DNA from: Thalassobius vesicularis | GTDB lineage: Bacteria; Pseudomonadota; Alphaproteobacteria; Rhodobacterales; Rhodobacteraceae | Assembly: GCF_004799325.1 (NCBI RefSeq) | Contig: NZ_SSMD01000001.1 | Location: forward strand, 310,001-374,000 | DNA length: 64,000 nucleotides | Reading direction: 5' to 3' | Shown here: one piece after another, positions 25,349 to 34,022 of the stretch | Position numbering within the stretch: position 1 is the stretch's first letter | Layout: every line of letters begins with the position of its first letter | Translations under genes and position numbers: made by a program | The notes under the pieces: generated by a model | Database searches by the model: none | Seen by the model: only the letters and a program-made list of their open reading frames with translations | What the model was told of the DNA's origin: nothing

Positions 25349-25813
25349 TCACACCCGGGATGTGTCAATCGGATGACCCGCCAGCCACGAACGCCCCGCA
25401 TCCACCAGAATGCCGTGTCGGCGGATCGCCGTTCGGCCCAGGATCAGCGGCAGGCTCATGTTGCTGCGGTCGGCCAGGGTCATCTCGATGCGCCATCGGC
25501 GCGCGCCCAGATGCAGGGTGGTTTCGATGACCAGGCGTTCTTCGGGGATGCCCGAGGTGTTCTTGACCGCGCGGGTTTCGACCAGCGGCGCCTCGATGTC
25601 GCGCGCCTTCAGGCCTGATCCATGCGGGACGTGGAACCGCACCCATTGGGCACCGTCCCGTTCGAACTGGCGGATACGGCTGGCATGCAGGGCCGAACTG
25701 CGCGCGCCGGTGTCGATCTTGGCCACCGCCAGCGGGATGCCCAGATCCGGCAGGGCGATCCGTTCGCGCCAGCCAATCACCAGAGGCGCGCGTTTGACCG
25801 GCAGCTTGGGCAT
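25349..25813 (-). CDS. rimB: RimB-type retropepsin-like protease
   Basis: The 154-residue protein is a compact aspartic-protease-like fold with the active-site motif KIDTGARSSALHA (D34-T-G-A). This matches the RimK-associated 'ATP-dependent zinc protease' family (misnamed; retropepsin fold). It precedes rimK by 52 nt on the same strand, as in the rim systems of other proteobacteria, where RimB modulates RimK modification of S6. No rimA-type c-di-GMP binding gene is seen here. Confidence 0.85.
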   Translation of the reverse strand: MPKLPVKRAPLVIGWRERIALPDLGIPLAVAKIDTGARSSALHASRIRQFERDGAQWVRFHVPHGSGLKARDIEAPLVETRAVKNTSGIPEERLVIETTLHLGARRWRIEMTLADRSNMSLPLILGRTAIRRHGILVDAGRSWLAGHPIDTSRV

Positions 25814-25909
25814 GTCGGAGTCCTCTGGAATGGAAGGGCGATTCTGTGGCGGGGTCTTGCGGGCTGGGCGTAGCCGCGCCCGGCAATACTGTCCATCGGC
25901 AAAAGAAAA

Positions 25910-25931
25910 CCCCCGCGGAAAACCGCGGGGG
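25910..25931 (-). terminator. Terminator after the peroxiredoxin gene
   Basis: The perfect stem CCCCCGCGG-AAAA-CCGCGGGGG is followed on the minus strand by TTTTCTTTT. It lies 23 nt beyond the peroxiredoxin stop. Confidence 0.85.
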
Positions 25932-25954
25932 TGTGTGGCGTGATCCGGATCGGA

Positions 25955-26608
25955 TCAGGCCAGGTACTTGGTGGTGCGCAGGTAGGGCAGCTTGACGTCG
26001 ATCGCGCCGAACTTTTCGCGCGCCTGGTCGTCGTTCAGCGACAGCGCGACGATCACGTCCTGGCCTGCGGTCCAGTTGGCGGGGGTGGCAATCGGCACGC
26101 CATAGGTGGCCTGCAGACCGTCCAGCGCGCGCAGCACCTCGGCAAAGTTACGGCCCACCGACATCGGGTAGGTCATGATCAGCTGAACCTTCTTGTTCGG
26201 CGCGATGATGAACACCGAACGCACCGAGGCCGAATCCGCAGCCGTACGGCCATCGGGCAGGTAGGCTTCGGCGGGCAGCATGTCGAACATCTTCGACACT
26301 TCCAGCGATTCATCCGCGATGATCGGGAAGCCAGCCTTGGCGCCCGAGAAGCCCTCGATGTCCGATTTCCACTTCACGTGCTCGGCAGCCGAATCGACGG
26401 ACAGGCCGATCACCTTGGTGTTGCGCTTGGTCCATTCGTCGGCCAGCTGCGCGACGGCACCGAATTCGGTGGTGCAGACGGGAGTGAAATCCTTGGGGTG
26501 CGAGAACAGAATCGCCCAGCTGTCACCGATCCAGTCGTGGAACGTGATCGTCCCCTGATCGGTTTCCGCAGTGAAATTCGGCACGATGTCGTTGATGCGC
26601 AGGCCCAT
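25955..26608 (-). CDS. 1-Cys peroxiredoxin (Prx6 type)
   Basis: The 217-residue protein has the peroxidatic site HPKDFTPVCTTE with C45 and no other cysteine, which defines the 1-Cys (Prx6) class. The longer C-terminal domain (about 160-217) is also typical. It reduces hydrogen peroxide and organic peroxides in the cytosol using an external thiol donor. The gene is monocistronic, with a strong terminator, and is divergent from an aldehyde dehydrogenase gene across a 274-bp region that contains palindromes. Confidence 0.93.
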   Translation of the reverse strand: MGLRINDIVPNFTAETDQGTITFHDWIGDSWAILFSHPKDFTPVCTTEFGAVAQLADEWTKRNTKVIGLSVDSAAEHVKWKSDIEGFSGAKAGFPIIADESLEVSKMFDMLPAEAYLPDGRTAADSASVRSVFIIAPNKKVQLIMTYPMSVGRNFAEVLRALDGLQATYGVPIATPANWTAGQDVIVALSLNDDQAREKFGAIDVKLPYLRTTKYLA

Positions 26609-26739
26609 TCTGATCTCCTGTTCAAATGGTCGGATTTACATTCCGCAACTTAGATACGTTCTAAATAAACTAATGGAACCCCTTGACGGGGCGACATAGT
26701 AATCTGCGGACAGAATGTCGCAGTTTCGCCACCTAACGT

Positions 26740-26753
26740 AATTTGATCAAATT
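26740..26753. promoter_or_regulatory. 14-bp perfect palindrome in a divergent promoter region
   Basis: AATTTGATCAAATT lies between the divergent peroxiredoxin and aldehyde dehydrogenase genes, where an operator would be expected. I do not recognise the cognate regulator. Confidence 0.35.
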
Positions 26754-26828
26754 TTTGAAACCGATCAGACTCGGACTTGCGGCGGGTGCAAAGCCCTGAC
26801 AAACTGCGCCCTAACGCTGCGGCATGGA

Positions 26829-26845
26829 TTTCCGCATAACGGAAA
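26829..26845. promoter_or_regulatory. Inverted repeat near the aldehyde dehydrogenase promoter
   Basis: TTTCCG-CATAA-CGGAAA, with perfect 6-bp arms, lies 38 bp upstream of the aldehyde dehydrogenase start. It is a candidate operator; the regulator is unknown. Confidence 0.35.
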
Positions 26846-26882
26846 CGCACCGCAGGACGGGAAACGCTTTTGGAGGTCGACA

Positions 26883-28322
26883 ATGATCGAGAAACGTCAG
26901 TTCTATATCAACGGGGAATGGGTGGACCCCGTCGAGCCGCGCGACTACGCGGTAATTGATCCCTCCACCGAAGAACCCTGCGCAGTGATCTCGCTGGGTG
27001 GCAAGGCAGATGCCGACAAGGCAGTGGCAGCCGCCAAGGCCGCCTTCCCCGCGTGGATGGCAACCCCGGCCGAAGAGCGCATCGCGCTGGTCGAAAAGCT
27101 GCTGGAAATCTACAAGGCCCGCAGCGCCGAGATGGGTGCCGCGATCTCGATCGAGATGGGCGCGCCGATCGACATGGCCAGCACTTCGCAGGTCGGTGCC
27201 GGGACCTGGCACATCACCAACTTCATCCGCGCCGCCAAGAACTTCAAGTTCATCCGCCCGCTGGGTGATCACGCCCCCGAAGACCGGATCATCTATGAAC
27301 CGATCGGCGTGTGCGCTCTGATCACTCCGTGGAACTGGCCGATGAACCAGGTCACGCTGAAGGTGGTCGCCGCGGCCATCGCTGGCTGCACCATGGTGCT
27401 GAAACCGTCCGAAGAAAGCCCGCTGGACGCCATCCTGTTCGCAGAGATGATGCATGACGCTGGCTTCCCCAAGGGTGTGTTCAACCTGGTGAACGGCGAC
27501 GGCATGGGCGTCGGCAGCACCCTGTCCGGCCACCCGGACGTGGATATGGTCAGCTTCACCGGCTCGACCCGCGCAGGCATCGCGATCTCGCAGAACGCGG
27601 CCCTGACGCTGAAGCGTGTCCACCTGGAGCTGGGCGGCAAAGGCGCCAACATCATCTTCGCGGATGCCGACGACAAGGCCGTCAAGCGTGGCGTGCTGCA
27701 CATGATGAACAACACCGGCCAGTCGTGCAACGCACCCAGCCGGATGCTGGTTCAGCGCGACATCTACGAGCAAGCCGTTGAAACCGCAGCCGAAGTTGCG
27801 AAATCCGTCACCGTTGGCCCCGCCAGCGAGCACGGCAAGCACATCGGCCCCGTGGTGAACGAAGCGCAGTGGAACAAGATCCAGGGCCTGATCCAGAAGG
27901 GCATCGACGAAGGCGCCCGCCTGGTCGCCGGTGGCTTGGGTCGTCCGGACGGTCTGAACAAGGGCTTCTTCGTGCGTCCCACCGTGTTCGCCGACGTGAA
28001 CAACGAGATGACCATCGCACGCGAAGAAATCTTCGGCCCGGTGCTGTCGATCATCCCGTTCGAGACCGAGGAAGAAGCGGTGCAGATCGCCAATGACACG
28101 GTCTACGGCCTGACCAACTACGTGCAGACGCAGGACGGCACCAAGGCCAACCGCCTGGCGCAGCAGCTGCGCTCGGGCATGGTCGAGATGAACGGCAAGT
28201 CCCGCGGCGCGGGCGCTCCGTTCGGCGGCATGAAGCAGTCGGGCAACGGTCGCGAAGGTGGCGTTTGGGGCATCGAGGACTTCCTCGAAGTCAAATCCGT
28301 CGCCGGCTGGGCCGCCGAGTAA
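26883..28322 (+). CDS. NAD(P)-dependent aldehyde dehydrogenase
   Basis: The 479-residue protein has every ALDH landmark: PWNWPM (oxyanion Asn), KPSEESPL, FTGSTRAG for the cofactor, the general base E249 in LELGGKG, catalytic C282 in GQSCNAPSR, and EEIFGPVLS near 385. A GGAGGTCG site precedes the ATG. It oxidises an aldehyde to an acid in the cytosol; substrate range is not deducible. It is followed by a strong terminator. Divergence from a peroxiredoxin gene hints at a role in handling lipid-peroxidation or solvent aldehydes, but this is inference. Confidence 0.93.
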   Translation: MIEKRQFYINGEWVDPVEPRDYAVIDPSTEEPCAVISLGGKADADKAVAAAKAAFPAWMATPAEERIALVEKLLEIYKARSAEMGAAISIEMGAPIDMASTSQVGAGTWHITNFIRAAKNFKFIRPLGDHAPEDRIIYEPIGVCALITPWNWPMNQVTLKVVAAAIAGCTMVLKPSEESPLDAILFAEMMHDAGFPKGVFNLVNGDGMGVGSTLSGHPDVDMVSFTGSTRAGIAISQNAALTLKRVHLELGGKGANIIFADADDKAVKRGVLHMMNNTGQSCNAPSRMLVQRDIYEQAVETAAEVAKSVTVGPASEHGKHIGPVVNEAQWNKIQGLIQKGIDEGARLVAGGLGRPDGLNKGFFVRPTVFADVNNEMTIAREEIFGPVLSIIPFETEEEAVQIANDTVYGLTNYVQTQDGTKANRLAQQLRSGMVEMNGKSRGAGAPFGGMKQSGNGREGGVWGIEDFLEVKSVAGWAAE

Positions 28323-28348
28323 CCTGTATCCCGTTGCAACACGGGTCG

Positions 28349-28373
28349 ATCCGGGGCTATCACGGCCCCGGAT
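28349..28373 (+). terminator. Terminator after the aldehyde dehydrogenase
   Basis: The perfect 9-bp stem ATCCGGGGC / GCCCCGGAT is followed by TTGCTATTT. Confidence 0.7.
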
Positions 28374-28392
28374 TTGCTATTTGGGGGGTCAC

Positions 28393-29418
28393 GTGGCTGA
28401 GTACCGCTCGATCCAGCGTTTCGTGCCGGACACGGTGCTGAAACGCGACGTGTTTTCCGAAACCGTGATGGGCCATCTGGCGGATGACCCTACGGTCAAG
28501 GTCGTGCTGCGCCGTCTGGATGGGGTGCCGTGGTGGGCCCGCCCGCTGTCGCAAGCCCTGGCCCGGAAAGAGGCGCGCGGCCTGCGTGCCGTGCAGGGCA
28601 TCGAGGGCACACCCGTGCTGCTGGAGGCCGACGCGGGCGGCATCCTGCGCGTCTGGGCCGAGGGCACGCCGCTGCACCTGGCCAAACCCTCTGACCCGCT
28701 GTGGTACAAGGACGCCCGACGCCTGCTGCGCGAGATGCGCCGCCGGGGCGTGTGCCATAACGACATCGCCAAGCCGCAAAACTGGCTGATGCTGCCGGAC
28801 GGTCGGGCGGGGGTGATCGACTTCCAGCTGGCCTCGGTCCATCGGCGCAAGGGCGTGCTGTTCCGCACCGCCGCGCGCGAGGATCTGCGGCACATGCTCA
28901 AGCAAAAGCGCAACTTCGCCAATGCCTTGCTGACCCCGTCGGAACGCAATCTGCTGGCCCGCAAATCGCTACCCTCGCGCATCTGGATGGCCACCGGCAA
29001 GCGGCTGTATAACTTTATCACCCGGCGTCTGATGCACTGGTCCGATGGTGAGGGAACCGAGAACCGCATCGCGCTGGACGGCCCCGCGATCCGCGACGCA
29101 TTGCTGGCCAACGGGGCGCGCGACGTGGCGTTTGCCGCCTATGCGCTGTCGGCGGGGGGCGTGGGCCTCTATGCCTTTGCCGAGGCAGATGCGCCCGTCC
29201 AGATGCCCACCTCCGGCCCGCAACCCAACCTGCTGCAAGTGGTCCCCGCCCTGCCCCGCAACGTTGATGGCACTGTCCGCACCGACCTGTTGGAGCTGAT
29301 CGCCACCAACCGTCTGGACGCGCTGGAACAGATGCAGGCGGGCGATGCCGAGCTGGCGCAAGTGGTCCGTCCGATCGTCGCCGGACGACTGAACCTGACG
29401 GATCGGCGGATTCGTTAG
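28393..29418 (+). CDS. Protein-kinase-fold protein of unknown target
   Basis: The protein is 341 residues from GTG, which follows GGGGGG. The N-terminal half has a catalytic-loop motif GVCHNDIAKPQNWL (D124, N130) and a metal-binding VIDFQLA (D143), the pattern of small kinase-like or RIO/LPS-kinase proteins. The first lobe is short and lacks a clear glycine loop. The C-terminal half (about 210-341) has no recognised motif. There is no membrane segment. It converges on a pseudouridine synthase gene with a 4-bp overlap. The target could be a sugar, lipid or protein; I cannot say which. Confidence 0.6.
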   Translation: MAEYRSIQRFVPDTVLKRDVFSETVMGHLADDPTVKVVLRRLDGVPWWARPLSQALARKEARGLRAVQGIEGTPVLLEADAGGILRVWAEGTPLHLAKPSDPLWYKDARRLLREMRRRGVCHNDIAKPQNWLMLPDGRAGVIDFQLASVHRRKGVLFRTAAREDLRHMLKQKRNFANALLTPSERNLLARKSLPSRIWMATGKRLYNFITRRLMHWSDGEGTENRIALDGPAIRDALLANGARDVAFAAYALSAGGVGLYAFAEADAPVQMPTSGPQPNLLQVVPALPRNVDGTVRTDLLELIATNRLDALEQMQAGDAELAQVVRPIVAGRLNLTDRRIR

Positions 29419-30068
29419 AACGGCGCCTTGGCGCGGAAGGCCAGCCCCTTGCCGCTGTCGGGATGGTTGATCCGCAACTCCTCGGAATGCAGCATCAGGC
29501 GCGGGAAATCCGCCGCCGGACCCTCGGCATAGATCGGGTCGCCCAGGATGACATGCCCCAGCGCCAGCATATGCACCCGCAACTGGTGCGAGCGCCCGGT
29601 GCGCGGCATCAGCCGGACCCGCGACTCGGTCGCGTTGGACTTCAGCACCCGATAATCGGTGACGGCGGGCTTGCCGTTCTCATGGTCCACCATCTGACGC
29701 GGACGGTTCGGCCAATCCACGATCAGCGGCAGATCGACGGTGCCGGTTTTCGGCTCCAACTGGCCCCAGACGCGGGCGACATAGGTCTTTTTCGTGCTGC
29801 GCTTTTCGAACTGCATCGACAGGTTGCGCTGCGCATGGGGTGTCAGCGCGAACACCATCACGCCCGAGGTATCCCGATCCAGCCGGTGCACCAGCAGCGC
29901 CTCGGGGAACACCGCCTGGACGCGGCTCAGCAGGCAATCGGCCAGATGCTCGCCCCGCCCCGGCACCGACAACAGCCCCGAGGGTTTGTTCACGGCGATC
30001 AGTTGGTGATCCTGATACAGAATCTCCAGCGGGTCGGTCGGGGGCGTGTATTCGGTGCTGAGCGTCAT
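29415..30068 (-). CDS. rluA: RluA-family RNA pseudouridine synthase
   Basis: The 217-residue protein has the RluA signature LLVHRLDRDTSGVMVFA with catalytic D64, and the KRSTKKTYVARVWG and HQLRVHMLALGH segments. There is no S4 domain, as in RluA proper. It converts specific uridines in 23S rRNA and tRNA to pseudouridine. Its 3' end overlaps the convergent kinase-like gene by 4 bp. Symbol is by family; exact target site (23S U746/tRNA U32) is probable, not proven. Confidence 0.85.
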   Translation of the reverse strand: MTLSTEYTPPTDPLEILYQDHQLIAVNKPSGLLSVPGRGEHLADCLLSRVQAVFPEALLVHRLDRDTSGVMVFALTPHAQRNLSMQFEKRSTKKTYVARVWGQLEPKTGTVDLPLIVDWPNRPRQMVDHENGKPAVTDYRVLKSNATESRVRLMPRTGRSHQLRVHMLALGHVILGDPIYAEGPAADFPRLMLHSEELRINHPDSGKGLAFRAKAPF

Positions 30069-30166
30069 GGGATCGGATTACGCTGGGGCGCGGCGCGGTG
30101 CAACCCGGCGTCACGCTTGCCGCATCGTGCGCGCCGGTGCAGCCTGCCGGAAGGGAGGACCAAACA

Positions 30167-30577
30167 ATGCATCCGACAATCCAACGCATGACTGAAATCG
30201 TCGCCTCGGGCGAGGACGAAAAGATCGGCACGATCCTGGCCGAGAACGTGGCATTCCTGCCGCCGACCTACTGGAAAACCTGGACGGGGCGCGACGCGGT
30301 GGCCGCCGTTCTGGGCCATGTCGGGCAGGTGTTTTCCGACTTCCGCTATCGCCGGATCATGGGCGAGGGCAACGACTGGGCGCTGGAGTTCCAGTGCAAG
30401 ATCGGCGACATGGACGCCGTCGGCGTCGACCTGATCACGCTGGGCGCGGACGGGCTGATTGAGACGTTCGAGGTGGTGATGCGCCCGCACAGCTCGGTCG
30501 GGGCACTGCGCGAGGCGATGAACCAGCGGGTAAAGACCGACGCCCGTTTCCTGAAATTCCGCGAGGCCCTGTCCTAA
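30167..30577 (+). CDS. NTF2-like (SnoaL-type) small protein
   Basis: The 136-residue protein starts at MHPTIQRM after AAGGGAGGAC. It has the size and alternating pattern of the NTF2/SnoaL cone fold (for example ENVAFLPPTYWKTWTGRDAV, ALEFQCKIGD). It has no conserved catalytic residues that I can identify. It could be an isomerase-like or ligand-binding protein. It stands alone between convergent and divergent neighbours. Confidence 0.6.
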   Translation: MHPTIQRMTEIVASGEDEKIGTILAENVAFLPPTYWKTWTGRDAVAAVLGHVGQVFSDFRYRRIMGEGNDWALEFQCKIGDMDAVGVDLITLGADGLIETFEVVMRPHSSVGALREAMNQRVKTDARFLKFREALS

Positions 30578-30588
30578 GGCCCCGCAGG

Positions 30589-31482
30589 TCAGGTTCGCGC
30601 GCGACCGTTCCGCATCTGGCGGACCATCGGCACGGTGTAGACCACCAGCGCCGCCCAGATCATCGGAAACGCGATCATGCGGGCCTGACCGAACGGCTCA
30701 TCAAAGACGAACACGGCGGTAAGGAAGATCATCGTCGGCGCGATGTATTGCAGGATCGCAATCGTCGACAACCGCAGCAGTTTCGCGCCGTTGGCATAGA
30801 CGATCAGGGGCACGGCCGTGACGATGCCCGCCCCGACCAGCAGAACCGTATCCTGCACGTCCCCGCCGAATGCGCCCTCGGGCGACAACCAGATCAGATA
30901 CCCCAGCGAGGGCACCGACAGGATCAGCACCTCTAGCAGGAAGCCCTGGTTCGGGCCGATAGGCAGGGATTTCTTGAAATAGGCGTAGAAGCCCCAGCTG
31001 ACCATCAGCACCAGCGCCGGCCACGGCAGGCTGCCCGCGTCATACCACAGCACCCCGACCGCGCATCCGGCCAAGGCGACCGATACCATCTGCGTGGCAT
31101 TCAGGCGTTCGCCCAGCAGCACCGCCCCCAGCAGGACCGAGAACAACGGATTGATGTAGTACCCCAGTGCCGCGTCCAGAGTCCGCCCCGCGCCGATGGC
31201 CCAGACATAGGTGCCCCAGTTGATGGTGATCAGCCCGGCCGTCAGACTGGCCATCGCCAGCATCTTGGGCGAACGCAGCGCGGCGCTCAGATCACGGGTG
31301 CGTCCCAGCGCGACCAGCAACAGCCCGGCCACCGGCACCGACCACAGGATGCGGTGGGCGACGACCTCGGCCGGGGGGATATGGGCCATCGCTTTCAGAT
31401 ACAGGGGCAAAAACCCCCACATGAAGTAAGCGGCAAGCGCAAAGGCCAGGCCCCGCGGGCTGTCTGCAGTCTGATTGGTCAT
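30589..31482 (-). CDS. rarD: RarD-type EamA-family transporter
   Basis: The 297-residue protein has ten hydrophobic segments and the RarD-specific start RGLAFALAAYFMWGFLPLY plus WGTYVWAIGAGRTLDAALGY. It is an inner-membrane DMT-superfamily carrier. RarD was linked to chloramphenicol sensitivity, but the natural substrate is unsettled. It is monocistronic, with about 60 nt to the next gene on the same strand. Confidence 0.88.
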   Translation of the reverse strand: MTNQTADSPRGLAFALAAYFMWGFLPLYLKAMAHIPPAEVVAHRILWSVPVAGLLLVALGRTRDLSAALRSPKMLAMASLTAGLITINWGTYVWAIGAGRTLDAALGYYINPLFSVLLGAVLLGERLNATQMVSVALAGCAVGVLWYDAGSLPWPALVLMVSWGFYAYFKKSLPIGPNQGFLLEVLILSVPSLGYLIWLSPEGAFGGDVQDTVLLVGAGIVTAVPLIVYANGAKLLRLSTIAILQYIAPTMIFLTAVFVFDEPFGQARMIAFPMIWAALVVYTVPMVRQMRNGRART

Positions 31483-31544
31483 GGGATTCTCCTGCAGGCG
31501 GTGTAGACCGGTCTGGCCCGCAGCGAAAGGCCGTGCGAGTACGG

Positions 31545-31916
31545 TCAGGGCCTTTGCGGCAGTCCGTCCGCGATGTCGTAGTAATCGCCCTTGTCGGCGG
31601 TGAATATGTGTCGCTCCAGCCGCAGGCCGGTGGTGCCATCCACCGCCCCCAGCGCAAAGCTGATCATGTCCTCGCCGGTGCCGTGCCAGAACAGGAACGC
31701 CCCGCAGTCCGGGCAGATCCCGCGCCGCGCCTTTGGCGTCAGCTCCAACCAGCGCACCGGCCCGTCGATCGTCAGGTCGCTGACCGGAACCTGGGCCGAG
31801 GCCCAGCTATGCCCCGACATCTTACGGCATTGGGTGCAATGGCACGACGAGGCGCCAAACGGCGCCGCACTGGTCGAAAACCGAATGGCGCCGCACGCGC
31901 AGGAGCCGTTCATCAT
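31545..31916 (-). CDS. GFA/CENP-V zinc-binding domain protein
   Basis: The 123-residue protein has zinc ligands CACG (5-8), CHCTQC (about 26-31) and CPDC (about 70-73), the pattern of glutathione-dependent formaldehyde-activating (GFA) family proteins. The start at a tandem ATG (31916/31913) follows AGGGATCAGGG; any longer frame would run into the thiolase gene. Most members have no proven activity, so the family name should not be read as a function. It follows the thiolase gene by 26 nt on the same strand. Confidence 0.8.
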   Translation of the reverse strand: MMNGSCACGAIRFSTSAAPFGASSCHCTQCRKMSGHSWASAQVPVSDLTIDGPVRWLELTPKARRGICPDCGAFLFWHGTGEDMISFALGAVDGTTGLRLERHIFTADKGDYYDIADGLPQRP

Positions 31917-31942
31917 CCCTGATCCCTCGGCCGGTGTGCGTG

Positions 31943-33115
31943 TCAGACCCGCTCGATCGCGATTGCGGTGCCCTCGCCGCCGCCGATGCAGATCGCCGCG
32001 ATACCACGTTTCAGCCCGCGTTTTTCCAGCGCGTTCAACAGCGTCACCATGATCCGCGCCCCGGACGCCCCGATCGGGTGCCCCAACGCACAGGCCCCGC
32101 CGTTGACGTTCATGATGTCGCGCGGAATGCCCATTTCCTTCATGAAGGCCATGGGGACGACCGCAAAGGCTTCGTTCACCTCCCACAGGTCCACGTCCGA
32201 GGTTTTCCACCCCAGCCGTTCCAGCAGCTTGCGCGCGGCAGGGACCGGCGCGGTCGGGAATTGCGCGGGGGCCTGCGCGTGGCTGGCATGGCCCAGAATG
32301 CGGGCACGGATGTTCATGCCCCGGCTTTCGGCCGCGTCCTGCGACGCCAGAACCAGCGCCGCCGCCCCGTCCGAAATCGACGAGGAATTGGCCGCCGTCA
32401 CCGTCCCATCCTTGCGGAACGCGGGTTTCAGCAGCGGGATCTTCTGCGGCTTGGCCTTGGCCGGCTGTTCGTCACGGGTGATGATCTCTTCGCCCGTGCG
32501 CGCGTGCAGGACGACCGGACAAATCTCGCCCTCGAACGCGCCCGAACGCTCCGCCTCCAGCGCATTGTCCAGCGAGGCGATGGCATAGCGGTCCTGCGCT
32601 TCGCGGGTGAACTGGAACGCCTCGGCGCAATCCTCGGCAAAGGTGCCCATCAGGCGACCTTTGTCATAGGCGTCCTCCAGCCCGTCCAGGAACATGTGGT
32701 CCTGCACGCTGGAATGCCCGATCCGCGCCCCACCGCGCATTTTCGGCAGCAGGTAGGGGGCGTTGGTCATGCTCTCCATCCCGCCCGCGATCATTGCGTT
32801 GGCATGGCCCAGCGCGATCTGGTCAAAGGCGATCATCGCCGCCTTCATCCCGCTGCCGCACATCTTGTTGATCGTGGTGGCGGGCACTTCTTGCCCCAGT
32901 CCGCCCGCGAACAGCGCCTGCCGCGCCGGGGCCTGCCCCTGACCAGCGGGCAGAACGCAGCCCATGATGACCTCGTCCACGGTTTTCGTCCCCGCGTCCG
33001 ACAAGGCGCCCCGAATCGCGTGCCCGCCCAGCGCTGCAGCGTCCACGCCCTCGAAAACACCTTGGAACCCGCCCATGGGGGTGCGCGCCGCCCCGGCAAT
33101 GACCACAGATTTCAT
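31943..33115 (-). CDS. Acetyl-CoA acetyltransferase (thiolase)
   Basis: The 390-residue protein starts MKSVVIAGAARTPMG and has the acyl-carrying C86 in NKMCGSGMKA, the HPIGASGARI histidine and C-terminal CIGGGEGTAIAIE with the second catalytic cysteine. Lengths and spacing are those of biosynthetic/degradative thiolases (PhaA/AtoB type). It condenses two acetyl-CoA to acetoacetyl-CoA or runs the reverse. A GGAGGAG site precedes the start. It is probably co-transcribed with the GFA-domain gene. Confidence 0.92.
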   Translation of the reverse strand: MKSVVIAGAARTPMGGFQGVFEGVDAAALGGHAIRGALSDAGTKTVDEVIMGCVLPAGQGQAPARQALFAGGLGQEVPATTINKMCGSGMKAAMIAFDQIALGHANAMIAGGMESMTNAPYLLPKMRGGARIGHSSVQDHMFLDGLEDAYDKGRLMGTFAEDCAEAFQFTREAQDRYAIASLDNALEAERSGAFEGEICPVVLHARTGEEIITRDEQPAKAKPQKIPLLKPAFRKDGTVTAANSSSISDGAAALVLASQDAAESRGMNIRARILGHASHAQAPAQFPTAPVPAARKLLERLGWKTSDVDLWEVNEAFAVVPMAFMKEMGIPRDIMNVNGGACALGHPIGASGARIMVTLLNALEKRGLKRGIAAICIGGGEGTAIAIERV

Positions 33116-33205
33116 AAGAACTCCTCCTGCTGCGATGTTGAAAACCGATTGGTAAGGATTTGGACCTAGCTTCCTCCAAGCAAGACCGAAGTGAAAGGAG
33201 ATTTC

Positions 33206-33550
33206 ATGCAGATGTCCAGTACGGAGAGAGAGGGCTTTCAAGTCGTCTCGGTCGAGGAAAGCCGGATCGACGCCGCCGTGGCGATCGCCTTCAAGGACCG
33301 TATGCGCCAACTGACCGAAAGCGGGCCCAGCCAGGTCATTTTGGACCTGAGCACCGTGGATTTCATCGACTCCAGCGGGCTGGGGGCCATCGTCGCGGCG
33401 ATGAAACAGCTGGGCACTGCGCGCAAACTCCACTTGGCGGGCCTGCTGCCGAACGTCGCCAAGGTGTTTCGCCTGACCCGGATGGACATGGTCTTTGCCA
33501 TCCATCCCAGCGTGGCCGAGGCAACGGGCCGCCGTGCTGACAGCGCCTGA
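33206..33550 (+). CDS. STAS-domain anti-sigma factor antagonist
   Basis: The 114-residue protein starts at MQMSSTERE after AAAGGAG. It is a single STAS domain with the phospho-site motif FIDSSGLGAI (Ser in DSSG, residues 55-58). It resembles SpoIIAA/RsbV: when unphosphorylated it binds an anti-sigma kinase and frees the sigma factor. The next gene encodes exactly such a kinase, so the two form a partner-switch pair. No phosphatase (RsbU type) or sigma factor is encoded nearby. Confidence 0.88.
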   Translation: MQMSSTEREGFQVVSVEESRIDAAVAIAFKDRMRQLTESGPSQVILDLSTVDFIDSSGLGAIVAAMKQLGTARKLHLAGLLPNVAKVFRLTRMDMVFAIHPSVAEATGRRADSA

Positions 33551-33572
33551 ATCGGGGACGAACCACACCGGT

Positions 33573-34022
33573 ATGAGCGCCATGACCCTTCCGACGAAAC
33601 TGGCGATCCGCTTTGATGCCACGGAAATGGCCGTCCGGGATGCGCTGGCGCAGGTGCTGGCGTTCCTGCGCGATGCCGGTTTGGATTCCGACAACAGCGG
33701 CAAGGCCGAGATCGTTCTGGCAGAGGCGCTGAACAACATCGTCGAACACGCCTATTGCGATATCGCCCACGGCAAGGTCGAGCTTCAGTGCACCCGTCAT
33801 CCCTCGCGCCTAGAAGTGACGATTCTGGATCAGGGAAAGCCGGTGCCGGTGCATGTCTTCGCCAAGCGCGGATACCCCGACACGGACAGCGCCCTTCCCG
33901 ACCTTCCCGAAGGCGGATTCGGCTGGCTGTTGATCCAGACCCTTGCGGAAAACCTGACCTATCAGCGGGTCGGAGACACAAATTGCCTGCGCCTGACGAT
34001 ACCCTTGTTAGTTGCAGCCTGA
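33573..34022 (+). CDS. RsbW-type anti-sigma serine kinase
   Basis: The protein is 149 residues from the chosen ATG; a GTG at 33534 would add 13 residues and overlap the STAS gene. It is a GHKL-type ATPase domain with the N-box EALNNIVEHAY, the G1-like DQGKP and a G2 region EGGFGWLLI. It lacks a phospho-histidine domain, as expected for RsbW/SpoIIAB-like serine kinases. It would phosphorylate the adjacent STAS protein and hold an unknown sigma factor or target. Confidence 0.85.
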   Translation: MSAMTLPTKLAIRFDATEMAVRDALAQVLAFLRDAGLDSDNSGKAEIVLAEALNNIVEHAYCDIAHGKVELQCTRHPSRLEVTILDQGKPVPVHVFAKRGYPDTDSALPDLPEGGFGWLLIQTLAENLTYQRVGDTNCLRLTIPLLVAA

